This document shows, in pieces, positions 55,854 through 64,000 of a stretch of DNA of 64,000 nt (positions are counted from its first letter, which is position 1; every line of letters starts with the position of its first letter). The position numbers and the translations under genes were made by a program. The DNA comes from Azospirillum sp. RU38E (lineage in GTDB: Bacteria > Pseudomonadota > Alphaproteobacteria > Azospirillales > Azospirillaceae): positions 1 to 64,000 of the forward strand of contig NZ_FZOI01000015.1 in assembly GCF_900188385.1 (NCBI RefSeq), read 5' to 3'. Below the pieces are notes generated by a model that saw nothing but the letters and a program-made list of their open reading frames with translations, was not told the DNA's origin and did not search any database.

Positions 55854-57583
55854 GCGGGTTCCCCCTGTTCGGCCTGCCACAGGGCGGCATAGAGACCGCC
55901 GCGCGCCAGCAGCGAACCATGCCGGCCACATTCCACGATGGTGCCGTCGCGCATCACCACGATCTGGTCAGCCCCGGCAATGCTGGACAGGCGATGGGCG
56001 ATCACCAGCACGGTGCGGCCACGCGCAGCGGCAGACAGGGCGTCCTGAATACGCGCCTCTGAATCCGGGTCGGCATGGGCGGTGGCTTCATCCAGGATCA
56101 GGATTGGCGTATTGGCCAGCAGGGCGCGGGCGATGGAAAGCCGTTGCGCCTCCCCACCGGAAAGCTGCGCCCCGGCGCCAATTATGCTGTCATAACCCTG
56201 GGGCAGTTGCTGGATACGGTCATGGATCTGCGCCGCCCTGGCCGCTGCCATCACCGCTGCCATGGGGGCATCCGGGCGGCCCAGGCGGATATTGTCGGCG
56301 ATGCTGCCATGCAGCAGCCCCACCTCCTGCAGCACAAAGCCGACATGGCGGTACAGCGCCGCCCCGGCAATGTCGCGGACATCGACACCGCCGATCCGCA
56401 CCACCCCGCTGCTGGCATCGTGGAAACGGGCGGCCAGCTTGGCGAGCGTGGATTTACCGGCCCCCGACGGGCCGACCAGGGCCGTGACCGTGCCGGGGCG
56501 GCAATAAAGATCAATACCGGAAAGGGCGGTTGCCCCGTCTGGATATTGGAAACTGACATTTTCAAAACAGATGGTGGCATCGCGCGGCAGCCTTGGATGC
56601 ACCGCCGCCGGCAATTCCGGTGTACGCAACAACGTATCGATGCGGCTGGCCGCTGCGGCGGCCTTGCGCTCGGCCATCAGCCCCTGGTTCAGTGTCAGCA
56701 GGCTTTGCGGCAGGATCACCGCCACCATGATTTCGGCCAGCAGGTCCATCGGTGCGATCTGGCCCTGGGCCAGCAGCCAGGCCCCGCCCGACAGGCTGAC
56801 CAGCAGGATCACCGGCACCGACAGCGCCATGGAGGTCAACGCCTCCAGCCGCAGCAGCGGTCTTACCCAGCCGGCGTAACGCTCTGAAAAACCATCGACT
56901 GCCGCGCGATAGGCGATGTGCGCCTCACCCGCACGGCCAAAGCCCTTCACCACGGCAATGCCATGGACAAATTCCACAATGGCGGCGTTCACTTGGGCGA
57001 AGCTGGCATCCAACTGCGCCATCTTGGCCCCGAAGCCCCGCATCATCCAGCCATAGGCGAGCGCATAGATCGGGAAGCTGGCCACGGCCAGCAGGGCCAG
57101 CCGCCAATCCAGCCAGACCAGATAGGCGATACCCCCCAGCGGCAGGGCGATGGCGGCGGTCAGGTCGACATAATGGTGGGCCACCATATGGTGTAAATCT
57201 TCCAGATCGCCCTGCACTGCCTTGCGCACGGCCCCGGTGGTATTGTCCGCGTACCATCCCAACGGCACCCGCCCCAGCTTGGCCACCAGGGCGCGGCGTA
57301 CATCAGCCTGGATGCGATGGTCGGCAATATGGGTCAGCCACAGGGCCGCCCCATTGGCGGCCCAGCCAATGAACAGGCCCGCCACCACCAGCGCCCCCAA
57401 CCCCGCCAGGGCCGTCCTGTCCGGTGGGGAGCCGGCCAGCAGCAATTCCCCCAGCCGGGCGATGAAGATGAAGGGCAGCAGTTGCGATATCGCACCCACT
57501 GCCCCCAGAACCATGCCCAGCCGCACCAGCCCCATGGCAGGGCGGCGAAGGGCCGCCAGGGGTGAGTCAATGATCGACGTCAT
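55847..57583 (-). CDS. ABC transporter half-protein, permease-ATPase fusion (YbtP/YbtQ-like)
   Basis: A 578-residue partner of the protein at 54072-55853. The TM domain begins LRRPAMGLVRLGMVLGAVGAISQLLPFIFIARLGELL. The ATPase domain has Walker A GPSGAGKST, signature LSGGEAQR, Walker B ILILDEATAHADP and H-loop VIAHR. The signature and Walker B details differ from those of the partner, so an asymmetric heterodimer is plausible. It follows the DHA2-type MFS gene by 10 bp and overlaps the second ABC gene by 7 bp, all in one operon under a Fur-like box at 60276. Function: ferric-siderophore transport, direction not proven. Confidence 0.92.
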   Translation of the reverse strand: MTSIIDSPLAALRRPAMGLVRLGMVLGAVGAISQLLPFIFIARLGELLLAGSPPDRTALAGLGALVVAGLFIGWAANGAALWLTHIADHRIQADVRRALVAKLGRVPLGWYADNTTGAVRKAVQGDLEDLHHMVAHHYVDLTAAIALPLGGIAYLVWLDWRLALLAVASFPIYALAYGWMMRGFGAKMAQLDASFAQVNAAIVEFVHGIAVVKGFGRAGEAHIAYRAAVDGFSERYAGWVRPLLRLEALTSMALSVPVILLVSLSGGAWLLAQGQIAPMDLLAEIMVAVILPQSLLTLNQGLMAERKAAAAASRIDTLLRTPELPAAVHPRLPRDATICFENVSFQYPDGATALSGIDLYCRPGTVTALVGPSGAGKSTLAKLAARFHDASSGVVRIGGVDVRDIAGAALYRHVGFVLQEVGLLHGSIADNIRLGRPDAPMAAVMAAARAAQIHDRIQQLPQGYDSIIGAGAQLSGGEAQRLSIARALLANTPILILDEATAHADPDSEARIQDALSAAARGRTVLVIAHRLSSIAGADQIVVMRDGTIVECGRHGSLLARGGLYAALWQAEQGEPAC

Positions 57584-57593
57584 TACCGTGACC

Positions 57594-59147
57594 TCAAGCC
57601 TGATCGAGTAGTCTCGGCGGGGGCCGGTGCGGGCGCAAAATGAAGGCCAGCAGGCTGACCGCCCCCGCCCCGGTGCCCAGCAGCCAGAACAGGTCGTTGA
57701 AGGCCATCACCGACGCCTGCTGCCGGATGATGTTGGCCAGCAGGCGCACTCCCAATGCGAGATTCCCGCCGCCCAACTGGCTGATATAGTCGCCCGTGGT
57801 GGGGGCGTTGGCGGACAGGGTCTGTTCCAGGTGCCGGCTATGCAGCCACATCCGCTGATCCTGCAGCATGGCGATACCGGCCAAAGCCAGGGAACCGCCG
57901 ATGTTGCGGGCGGCGTTGAACAGGCCGGCGGCATCGGCGGCCAGATCGCGCGGGACCGACCCCATGGCCGCTTGGTTCAAAAACAGGATGGCCAACACCT
58001 GCCCCACGCCGCGCATGATCTGCGACAGCACGAAATCGGCTCCCACCGCATCCGCCGTCAGCGCGGATTCCAGCCAGCAACTGGCGGCCATGATCATCAT
58101 GCCGGCAAACACCGCCACCCTTGCATCAAACAGGCGGAACAGCAGGGGGGCCATCGGCATCATGATCAGGCTGGGCAATCCGGCGATCAGCACGATGCTG
58201 CCGGCCTGGAAAGCGTTGTAATGGGCCAAGGCCGCCAGGAATTGCGGGATCATGTAGGAGGTGCCGTACAGCACCATCCCCATCAGCACCCCCATGGCGG
58301 CCACAGCACCAAAGGCGCGGTCGCGCAGCAGGGACAGCCGGATCACCGGCCTTGCCGCGTATTTCTGCCCCAACAGCAGCAGGATCAGCCCCAGCAGGCT
58401 GGCGACGGACAGCCAGCGGATCAGGCTGGATTCAAACCATTGTTCGCGCTGTCCTTCCTCCAAAACCAGGGTCAGCCCGCCCAGTGCCAAGGTCAGCCCC
58501 GCCACACCCAGCCAATCAGCCTCCCCCAGCCGATCCAGTTGGGCGCGTTCATGGCGCAGGGCCGTGAACAGCAGGAACAGCAGCACCATCCCAATGGGCA
58601 GATTGATGAAAAAGGCATAATGCCAGGACAGATATTCCGTCATCAGCCCGCCGACCAGCGGCCCCAGCACTGGGCCCAAAATGGCCGTCATGCCGAAAAT
58701 GGCATTGCCGATGGGCTGGCGGGCCGGCGGCAGGCGGGTGGCGATGATGGTCATGGCGGTGGGGATCATCGCCCCGCCGGTCAGCCCCTGGCCGGCACGG
58801 GCGAACACCATCAACCCCAAACTGTCCGACACGCCGCACAGCATGGAAAAGCCGGTGAAACCAAGGGTCGCCCCCAGCAGGAAACTGCGCAGCCCGAACA
58901 GGCGCGACAGCCAGCCGCTGAGCGGGATGATGATGATTTCCGCCACCAGATAGGCCGTGGCGATCCAGGTTGCTTCCGTTGCCGTGGCCCCGATTTCACC
59001 CTGGATGGTGGGCAGGGCAGCATTGACGATGGAGATATCCAGCGTCGCCATGAAGCTGCCCAGCGCCCCGGCGATAACGGCCAGCCAGGCCCCCGGCTCC
59101 ACCGTGGCGGGTGGCCGGGCCATGGGATCGGCTATGCCCCCGCTCAC
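57594..59147 (-). CDS. DHA2-family MFS exporter (EmrB/QacA-like)
   Basis: A 517-residue MFS protein with about 14 TM segments. The LATLDISIVNAALPTIQGEIGATATEATWIATAYLVAEIIIIPLSGWLSRLFG start and the GPVLGPLVGGLMTEYLSWHYAFFINLPIGMVLL motif are diagnostic of EmrB-type drug/H+ antiporters. The start GTG at 59147 overlaps the adaptor stop (GTGA), so adaptor and pump are coupled. The pair may export a siderophore or a toxic intermediate; the neighbouring ABC pair and Fur-like box favour a siderophore-related role. Confidence 0.93.
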   Translation of the reverse strand: MSGGIADPMARPPATVEPGAWLAVIAGALGSFMATLDISIVNAALPTIQGEIGATATEATWIATAYLVAEIIIIPLSGWLSRLFGLRSFLLGATLGFTGFSMLCGVSDSLGLMVFARAGQGLTGGAMIPTAMTIIATRLPPARQPIGNAIFGMTAILGPVLGPLVGGLMTEYLSWHYAFFINLPIGMVLLFLLFTALRHERAQLDRLGEADWLGVAGLTLALGGLTLVLEEGQREQWFESSLIRWLSVASLLGLILLLLGQKYAARPVIRLSLLRDRAFGAVAAMGVLMGMVLYGTSYMIPQFLAALAHYNAFQAGSIVLIAGLPSLIMMPMAPLLFRLFDARVAVFAGMMIMAASCWLESALTADAVGADFVLSQIMRGVGQVLAILFLNQAAMGSVPRDLAADAAGLFNAARNIGGSLALAGIAMLQDQRMWLHSRHLEQTLSANAPTTGDYISQLGGGNLALGVRLLANIIRQQASVMAFNDLFWLLGTGAGAVSLLAFILRPHRPPPRLLDQA

Positions 59148-60238
59148 GGTGCCGCCCCGCTGGCGGCCACCTGGGGGGCGGCGCTGGTGGCGTTGCGCGT
59201 ATCCACCGATACGGTCACCGACATCCCGGGCACCAGCCGGGTGGCCCCGGCGGTATCGGTCAGGGTGATGCGTACCGGCACGCGCTGCACGATCTTGGTG
59301 AAATTGCCCGTGGCGTTCTGTGGCGGCAGGATGGAGAACTCAGCCCCCGTACCGGGGGCGAAGCTGGCGACGTGGCCCTGGATCGGCTGATCGGGGAAGG
59401 CATCCACCATCACCCTTACCGGCTGGCCCGGCTGCATATGTTCGACCTGGGTTTCCTTGAAATTGGCTTCCACATAGCGCTGGCGGGCCGGCACCAGCGT
59501 CAATAGCCGCTGGCCGGCCTCCGCATATTGGCCGGGGCGGGCGGTCAGGTCGCCAATAATGCCATCGATCCCGGCGCGGATCAGGCAGGCCGCGACATTG
59601 ATTTCCGCCGCCCGCCGCTGGGCCTGGGCGGAACGGGCCTGGGCTTCGGCCTGCAGGATGCCGGCTTCCAGCGACTGGATATGCTGCTCTGCCCCGGATA
59701 CCGCCGCCTGCCGGGCGGCAAGGGTGGCGCGGGCCTGGCGTTCCTGGTTGCGCAACTGGTCCATCTGCTGGCGGCTGCCGGTACCGCTGGCGGCCAGCGG
59801 TTCATAACGGCGCACCTCGGCTTGGGCGAAATCCAGTTCCTCCCGCGCGACAGCCAGTTCGGCCACCACCTGTTCCACCAACGCCTTCTGTTCGCCCACC
59901 TGGGCGCGCAGGCTGTTGGCCTCGGCCTCTGACACGGCGATCAGGGCCTCGGCTTCCGCCATCTTGGCCTCGTAATCGGCGCTGTCGATGCGGGCCAGCG
60001 GGGTGCCGGTGCTGACTGTCTGGTTGGCGGTCACGAATACCTCGGCCACGATCCCGGCCACCTTGGGCGCGATGATGGTGAAATCCGCCTTCACATAGGC
60101 ATTGTCCGTCGTCTGCTGAAACCGGCCATAGTGCAGATAATCCCAACCCAGCCAGCCACCACCGGCCAGCAGCGCGCAGGCGACCCCCAGCATGATGATT
60201 TTACGGCGGTGGCGGTTTGGTGGGGTGTCACTGGCCAT
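59144..60238 (-). CDS. HlyD/EmrA-family periplasmic adaptor
   Basis: A 364-residue membrane-fusion protein. One N-terminal TM (IIMLGVACALLAGGGWLGWDYL) anchors it. The split lipoyl motif (GIVAEVFVTANQTVSTGTPLARID and GIIGDLTARPGQYAEAGQRLLTLV) encloses a long coiled-coil (about residues 80-205, rich in Ala/Glu/Gln). A beta-barrel region (VEANFKETQVEHMQPGQPVRVMVDAFP) follows. It has GGAAGA upstream. It is the first gene of the four-gene operon and lies downstream of the Fur-like box. It would bridge the EmrB-type pump to an outer-membrane factor not in this operon. Confidence 0.93.
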   Translation of the reverse strand: MASDTPPNRHRRKIIMLGVACALLAGGGWLGWDYLHYGRFQQTTDNAYVKADFTIIAPKVAGIVAEVFVTANQTVSTGTPLARIDSADYEAKMAEAEALIAVSEAEANSLRAQVGEQKALVEQVVAELAVAREELDFAQAEVRRYEPLAASGTGSRQQMDQLRNQERQARATLAARQAAVSGAEQHIQSLEAGILQAEAQARSAQAQRRAAEINVAACLIRAGIDGIIGDLTARPGQYAEAGQRLLTLVPARQRYVEANFKETQVEHMQPGQPVRVMVDAFPDQPIQGHVASFAPGTGAEFSILPPQNATGNFTKIVQRVPVRITLTDTAGATRLVPGMSVTVSVDTRNATSAAPQVAASGAAP

Positions 60239-60275
60239 GGGTCTTCCGGGCAGGGGGAGAGGGCAAGGGCCGGAG

Positions 60276-60290
60276 TGATAATCACCCGCA
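60276..60290. promoter_or_regulatory. Fur-like box in the divergent promoter
   Basis: TGATAATCACCCGCA matches the other island boxes in TGATAATCA and CGCA. It lies between the HlyD operon (60238, leftward) and the ABC ATPase gene (60456, rightward). Confidence 0.6.
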
Positions 60291-60299
60291 ATCTTGCTG

Positions 60300-60396
60300 C
60301 CACCCCGATCGGGGTGGCTTTCACTCCGATCGGGTCAATTTTCCAGCCATCACGCAGTTTCAGCCCGATCCGGGTAGCGGTCGCACCGAACGGGGC
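60300..60396. repeat. Four-unit palindrome array (CCGATCGG-type) in the divergent promoter
   Basis: Four related dyads follow each other: CCACCCCGATCGGGGTGG (60300-60317, perfect 18-bp palindrome), then units centred near 60330 (CTCCGATCGGGT), 60369 (CCCGATCCGGG) and 60390 (ACCGAACGGGGC). Centre spacings of about 21, 40 and 20 bp are close to whole helical turns. It looks like an operator array and its binding protein is unknown. Confidence 0.55.
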
Positions 60397-60455
60397 AGCG
60401 GCAGGGGATAAAACCCCTATCGTCGGTCGCTTCACCATTCTGGGGGAGCATCGCC

Positions 60456-61337
60456 ATGGCACTGCCCGGCCTGCATATTGTCGATCTGCACAAGACCTAT
60501 CGCAACGGCGTGAAGGCGCTTGATGGGGTGTCGCTGCATGTGCCGCCCGGCATGTATGGGCTGCTGGGGCCGAACGGTGCGGGCAAAAGCAGCCTGATGC
60601 GCACGCTGGCGACGCTGCAGCGCCCCGATGCCGGGCAAATCCTGCTGGATGGGGTGGATGTGCTGGCCGATCCCCAGCATCTGCGTTGTCGCCTGGGCTA
60701 TCTACCGCAAACCATCGGTGCCTATCCCGGCGTTTCGGCCCGCGATCTGCTGGACCGGTTCGCCTGGCTGAAGGGTCGCACGGACAAGGCCGAACGCCGG
60801 GCGGAGGTGGGGCACCTGCTGGAAAAGGTCAATCTGGCTGAGGTGGCACATCGGGCGGTTTCCACCTATTCCGGTGGCATGTTGCGCCGGTTCGGCATCG
60901 CCATGGCGCTGATCGGCCAGCCGCGCCTGTTGATTGTCGATGAACCCACCGCCGGGCTTGACCCGGCGGAGCGCAACCGCTTTCACCATGTGCTGGCCGA
61001 TGTGGCGGCAGATGCGGTGGTGTTGCTCTCCACCCATATTGTGGAGGATGTGGAGAATCTGTGCGCCCGCGTCGCCATCCTGGCCGGGGGGCGCATCCTG
61101 GCAGAGGGCACGCCGGATGAGCTGGCGGCGACCTGCGCCGGTCGCCTCTGGTCCCGGCTGGTGCCGCGCGGGGAGGCGGTACCACCGGCCCTGCATCTGG
61201 TGGCCACCCGCGCCGGCACGCGGGTGGTGGCGCTGGGCGACACCCCGCCCGACCACGGCTTCACGCCCCATCCGCCAAGGCTGGAGGATATTTATTATAT
61301 GGCCCTGGCGCAGGCCGGTTGTGGGGAAGCGGCATGA
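60456..61337 (+). CDS. ABC transporter ATP-binding protein (ABC-2 type)
   Basis: A 293-residue ATPase. Walker A is GPNGAGKSS, Q-loop GYLPQTIGAYPG, signature YSGGMLRR, Walker B LLIVDEPTAGLD, and the H-loop LSTHIVED, all in the first 215 residues; the rest is a short C-terminal extension. Its stop overlaps the permease start by 4 bp (ATGA). The divergent promoter contains a Fur-like box and a four-unit palindrome array. The pair resembles ABC transporters annotated in other bacteria beside M1-fused permeases; the substrate is unknown. Confidence 0.93.
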   Translation: MALPGLHIVDLHKTYRNGVKALDGVSLHVPPGMYGLLGPNGAGKSSLMRTLATLQRPDAGQILLDGVDVLADPQHLRCRLGYLPQTIGAYPGVSARDLLDRFAWLKGRTDKAERRAEVGHLLEKVNLAEVAHRAVSTYSGGMLRRFGIAMALIGQPRLLIVDEPTAGLDPAERNRFHHVLADVAADAVVLLSTHIVEDVENLCARVAILAGGRILAEGTPDELAATCAGRLWSRLVPRGEAVPPALHLVATRAGTRVVALGDTPPDHGFTPHPPRLEDIYYMALAQAGCGEAA

Positions 61338-64000
61338 GTGGCTGGGCGGTCATGCGGCGGGAAGCGGTGGCGGAATTCCGCGCCGGCCTGCACAGCGGCA
61401 TCGTGCCGCTGATCTTTATCGGCCTGACGCTTTATCTGCTGATGTGCCTGACCAATGCCGGCTATGTGGAGAAGATGGGCGGTGGAGAAGTCCCCCGCAA
61501 TGCCGCCAGCCTGATCTATCTGATGGCGTCGGGCTGCATGTTCTTTCTGTTCTTTGCCTGGGCCTGGGTTTTTGCCCGCCCCCTGCTGCGCGACCGGTCG
61601 GTGTTCCTGCATGAGGTGGTGCTGGCCCTGCCGGTGAACCTGACGGCCCTGCTCTGGGGCCGCTATCTGGGAGCCGCCTTGCTGGCGGTGCTGCTGTCGG
61701 CCTCGATCCTGGTCGGGTTCCTGGTGACGCCGGTGCTGGAATGGCTGTCGCTGGTGCCTGATGGTGCCATCGGGCCGGTGCCCTGGATGGCGCTGGGCTT
61801 TGCCTTTCTGTGGCTGCTGGTGCCGGCGGCCTGCGGCTTGGGCGCGCTTTACTTTCTGGCGACGCTGCGCGGGCGGGGGCTGGCTGCCCCCTTTGCCGTG
61901 GCGGCGGGGTTGATGCTGCTTTGGATGTTTGCCGTGGTGGTGCTGAAGGAAGGGCATATTAACCCGGTGCTGGGGGCTTCCATCGACCCGTCTTTGTTCA
62001 CCCACGTCTTGCAGACGGTGGAAGGCTGGGGGCCGGCGCAGAAATCCACCGGCCTGTTGCCGCTGGATGTGCCGTTGCTGGCCAACCGCGCACTCTGGTG
62101 CCTGTTGCCGCTGTTGGCCCTGGCCTGGGCGCTGGCCCGCACAAGGCGGGAGGATCTGGCGCTGGAAAGAACCGCCCGCCAGCAGAAAGTGAAGAAAGCG
62201 GCATTGTTGCTGCCCGCCGGGCCACGGCCCCCAGCGCTGGATGGGACGGGACGCCTGCACTGGGGCCGCGCCTTGCTGGCAGAGGCGGCATGGCAGGCGG
62301 GCCGGCTGCTGCGGGGCCGGGCGTTCCGGGCCGGGGTCTTGCTGTTGCTGGCGCTGGGTGTGCTGTCGGCCTTTATTCATGGTGTCTGGCATGCCGAAGG
62401 GCCGATGGTGCCCCGGCTGGAACTGTCGCTGCCGTTGTTGAAAAGCGCCATCTTCCTGGTGATCGCCTTTGCCGTGGCAGCCCTGGCCGGTCTGCTGGCG
62501 CGGGCCGATGATCTGCCCGGCTTTGGCGAAATGCTGGATGCCGCGCCCGCCCCTGATTATGTGCGTCTTTTCGGTCGCGCGCTGGCGGTGCTGGCGGTCA
62601 CGCTGATGCTGTCGCTGCTGCCCGGCCTGTCGGGCTTGATCGTGGCGCTGTTGGCGGCACCCTGGGCTGCGGTCGATCCCGGTTTTGCGCTGTCATATCC
62701 GTTATTGATGCTGGCCCCGCCGTTGCTGGAACTGGCGCTGCTGGCGCTGCTGCTGCACGCCATCTGTCGGCGGGCGGGGCTGGCCTATGCCGCTTCCATG
62801 CTGCTGACCTTCTTTCTGGTGCTGAATCATGAACTGGAACTGGTCAGCTTCCCGCTGGCGGAAATGGGCATTGCGCCCAAGGCCAGCCTGTCCGGGCTGA
62901 CCGGCTGGGGACCGTGGCTCTCATACCTGCTGGCGCTGGATGGGTTCAAGCTGGCGCTCTGCCTGCTGCTGGTGGTGCTGGCTGGGCTGGCCCTGCCGCG
63001 CGGAACGGAGGAAGGCCGCCTGTCGCTGGCCTGGGCACGCCTGCGCGGGCCGGTGGGGCTGGCGGGCGTGGTGGCGCTGCTGCTGTTGGCCGGCATCGGC
63101 CTGCCCTTTGCCAGCCGACTGGACGCCGATGATGGGGGCCATTCCCGGCATAATGCCGAGTTGGAGGGGGCGGCCTGGGAACGGCTATGGACAGCCGATC
63201 TGTTGCCATTGCGCGTGGCCGGCGGCGACCTGCGCCTTAGCATCGACCCCGCCAGCCGTGTGGTGCGGGGGGAATGGCGGCTGGACGGGGTACAGGGCCG
63301 GCGGTTGGATGCGGAATTACCGCATGGGTTCCAGTTGCAGGCGGCCAGTATCGGGGGGCAACCGGTTCTGGCAAAACAGGTGGCCGACCATTTGATCTTG
63401 GAACTTGGCGACTGCACCGATTGCAGCCTGGAACTCCGCTGGTCAGTGCAGGTGCCGCAATGGTCGGCAGAAGGGGAACCCACTTGGTTGACCAGGGCCG
63501 GACTTTGGCTGCGTGAAAGCGATATCGCCCCCCGGCTGGGGCTGGACCCGGCCCGGCTGCTGCGGGCCACCTTGCCCCGGCAGCGCCAGGGCTTGCCCGC
63601 TGATATCCCATCGTTGCCTGCCGCCCTTGCCGTGCCGGCGGCGGGCCTGGCACCGGCGGGCAACTGGCGCTGGCAACTGCTGCAGGGGGAAAAGTTGATC
63701 GGTCAGGGGCGCGTCAATGGCCCGCTCACCTTTGCTGCCCTTTGGGCACCGGGGGCCATCACCCAGCGGCTGGACGGGGTGGAAGTCAGCCATGATGCCA
63801 GCCGCAGCGGCATGGTGCCGGCCCTGGTGCAGGATGTTACGGCCATGCGCGCCTGTGTGGGCCATTGGCTGGGGGCGGTGCCCCCCGTTACCCGTTTGGC
63901 GCAATGGCCGCGTGGCCTGAGCCAGACGGCGCGGGTGGATGATCTGCTGCTGCTGGCCGAAGCACCGGGCTGGGATGTGGCCGATCAGGGCACGGGGCGC
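61334..64000 (+). CDS. ABC-2 permease fused to an M1 aminopeptidase-like domain (3'-truncated by window end)
   Basis: The frame opens with MSGWAVMRREAVAEFRAG and stays open for 889 codons to the window edge, so the protein is at least 889 residues. Residues 1-180 and 290-590 carry two sets of about six TM helices of the ABC-2 type. After the last TM (about residue 590) the sequence changes to a soluble region with beta-rich M1-aminopeptidase N-domain character (DLLPLRVAGGDLRLSIDPASRVVRGEWRLDG and PRLGLDPARLLRATLP). The metal-binding HEXXH motif would lie beyond the window, so catalytic competence is unseen. It is translationally coupled to the ATPase at 60456. Confidence 0.88.
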   Translation, partial: MSGWAVMRREAVAEFRAGLHSGIVPLIFIGLTLYLLMCLTNAGYVEKMGGGEVPRNAASLIYLMASGCMFFLFFAWAWVFARPLLRDRSVFLHEVVLALPVNLTALLWGRYLGAALLAVLLSASILVGFLVTPVLEWLSLVPDGAIGPVPWMALGFAFLWLLVPAACGLGALYFLATLRGRGLAAPFAVAAGLMLLWMFAVVVLKEGHINPVLGASIDPSLFTHVLQTVEGWGPAQKSTGLLPLDVPLLANRALWCLLPLLALAWALARTRREDLALERTARQQKVKKAALLLPAGPRPPALDGTGRLHWGRALLAEAAWQAGRLLRGRAFRAGVLLLLALGVLSAFIHGVWHAEGPMVPRLELSLPLLKSAIFLVIAFAVAALAGLLARADDLPGFGEMLDAAPAPDYVRLFGRALAVLAVTLMLSLLPGLSGLIVALLAAPWAAVDPGFALSYPLLMLAPPLLELALLALLLHAICRRAGLAYAASMLLTFFLVLNHELELVSFPLAEMGIAPKASLSGLTGWGPWLSYLLALDGFKLALCLLLVVLAGLALPRGTEEGRLSLAWARLRGPVGLAGVVALLLLAGIGLPFASRLDADDGGHSRHNAELEGAAWERLWTADLLPLRVAGGDLRLSIDPASRVVRGEWRLDGVQGRRLDAELPHGFQLQAASIGGQPVLAKQVADHLILELGDCTDCSLELRWSVQVPQWSAEGEPTWLTRAGLWLRESDIAPRLGLDPARLLRATLPRQRQGLPADIPSLPAALAVPAAGLAPAGNWRWQLLQGEKLIGQGRVNGPLTFAALWAPGAITQRLDGVEVSHDASRSGMVPALVQDVTAMRACVGHWLGAVPPVTRLAQWPRGLSQTARVDDLLLLAEAPGWDVADQGTGR

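Noticed and set aside
61295-62392. Long reverse frame opposite the ABC permease
   Set aside because: Gln/Arg/Pro-rich shadow; the forward frame has clear transmembrane helices and start-stop coupling.

Overview
This 64 kb window is GC-rich, densely coded bacterial chromosome, most likely from an alphaproteobacterium (Azospirillaceae- or Sphingomonadales-like). I infer this from five TonB-dependent receptors (one of the Xanthomonas/Caulobacter type), tandem AraC/receptor modules, many RND/MFS systems and frequent ATGA/GTGA start-stop overlaps. I see no tRNA, rRNA, CRISPR array or complete insertion sequence. The taxonomic call is inference.

Region 1 (1-11.5 kb) is redox/detoxification metabolism. 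Two paralogous LysR regulators bracket an NAD(P)-dependent succinate-semialdehyde-type dehydrogenase and its TetR regulator; the two share a near-identical operator. The second LysR diverges from a four-gene oxidoreductase operon (SDR, aldo/keto reductase, NmrA-like protein, second aldo/keto reductase). An SDR, an alpha/beta hydrolase, and an SDR/TetR divergent pair follow.

Region 2 (11.5-21.5 kb) is export and envelope. A NodT-type outer-membrane factor, a TetR regulator, a lipoprotein adaptor and an AcrB-type RND pump share two copies of one 24-bp operator. A lipoprotein plus beta-barrel operon lies next to a divergent OmpR-type two-component system.

Region 3 (21.5-33.3 kb) is accessory. 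It holds a decayed IS481-like transposase, two of three copies of a ~160-bp multi-hairpin repeat, a YCF48-like protein coupled to an MMPL-type RND gene with an in-frame amber stop, and a phosphodiester glycosidase-like lipoprotein. A large TonB receptor, an MFS_2-type transporter and a ROK regulator follow; similar ATCAC-N9-type palindromes upstream of the receptor and the ROK gene suggest a carbohydrate regulon.

Region 4 (33.3-64 kb) is a serial iron/siderophore acquisition island. Five AraC regulators accompany four receptors: three FyuA-like and one FhuA/FoxA-like. Their partners are PepSY membrane proteins, DUF3325/DUF3649-like small membrane proteins, a SAM methyltransferase, an RhtX/FptX-like permease, a YbtP/YbtQ-like pair of ABC half-transporters, and an EmrAB-like pump. 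At the right edge an ABC ATPase is coupled to an ABC-2 permease that continues into an M1-aminopeptidase-like domain and runs off the window. Fur-like boxes (core TGATAATCA-YTCGCAA or TGCGAAT-N-ATTCGCA) recur in the control regions. No siderophore biosynthesis (NRPS/NIS) genes are present, so the island looks like uptake, and possibly processing or export, of siderophores.
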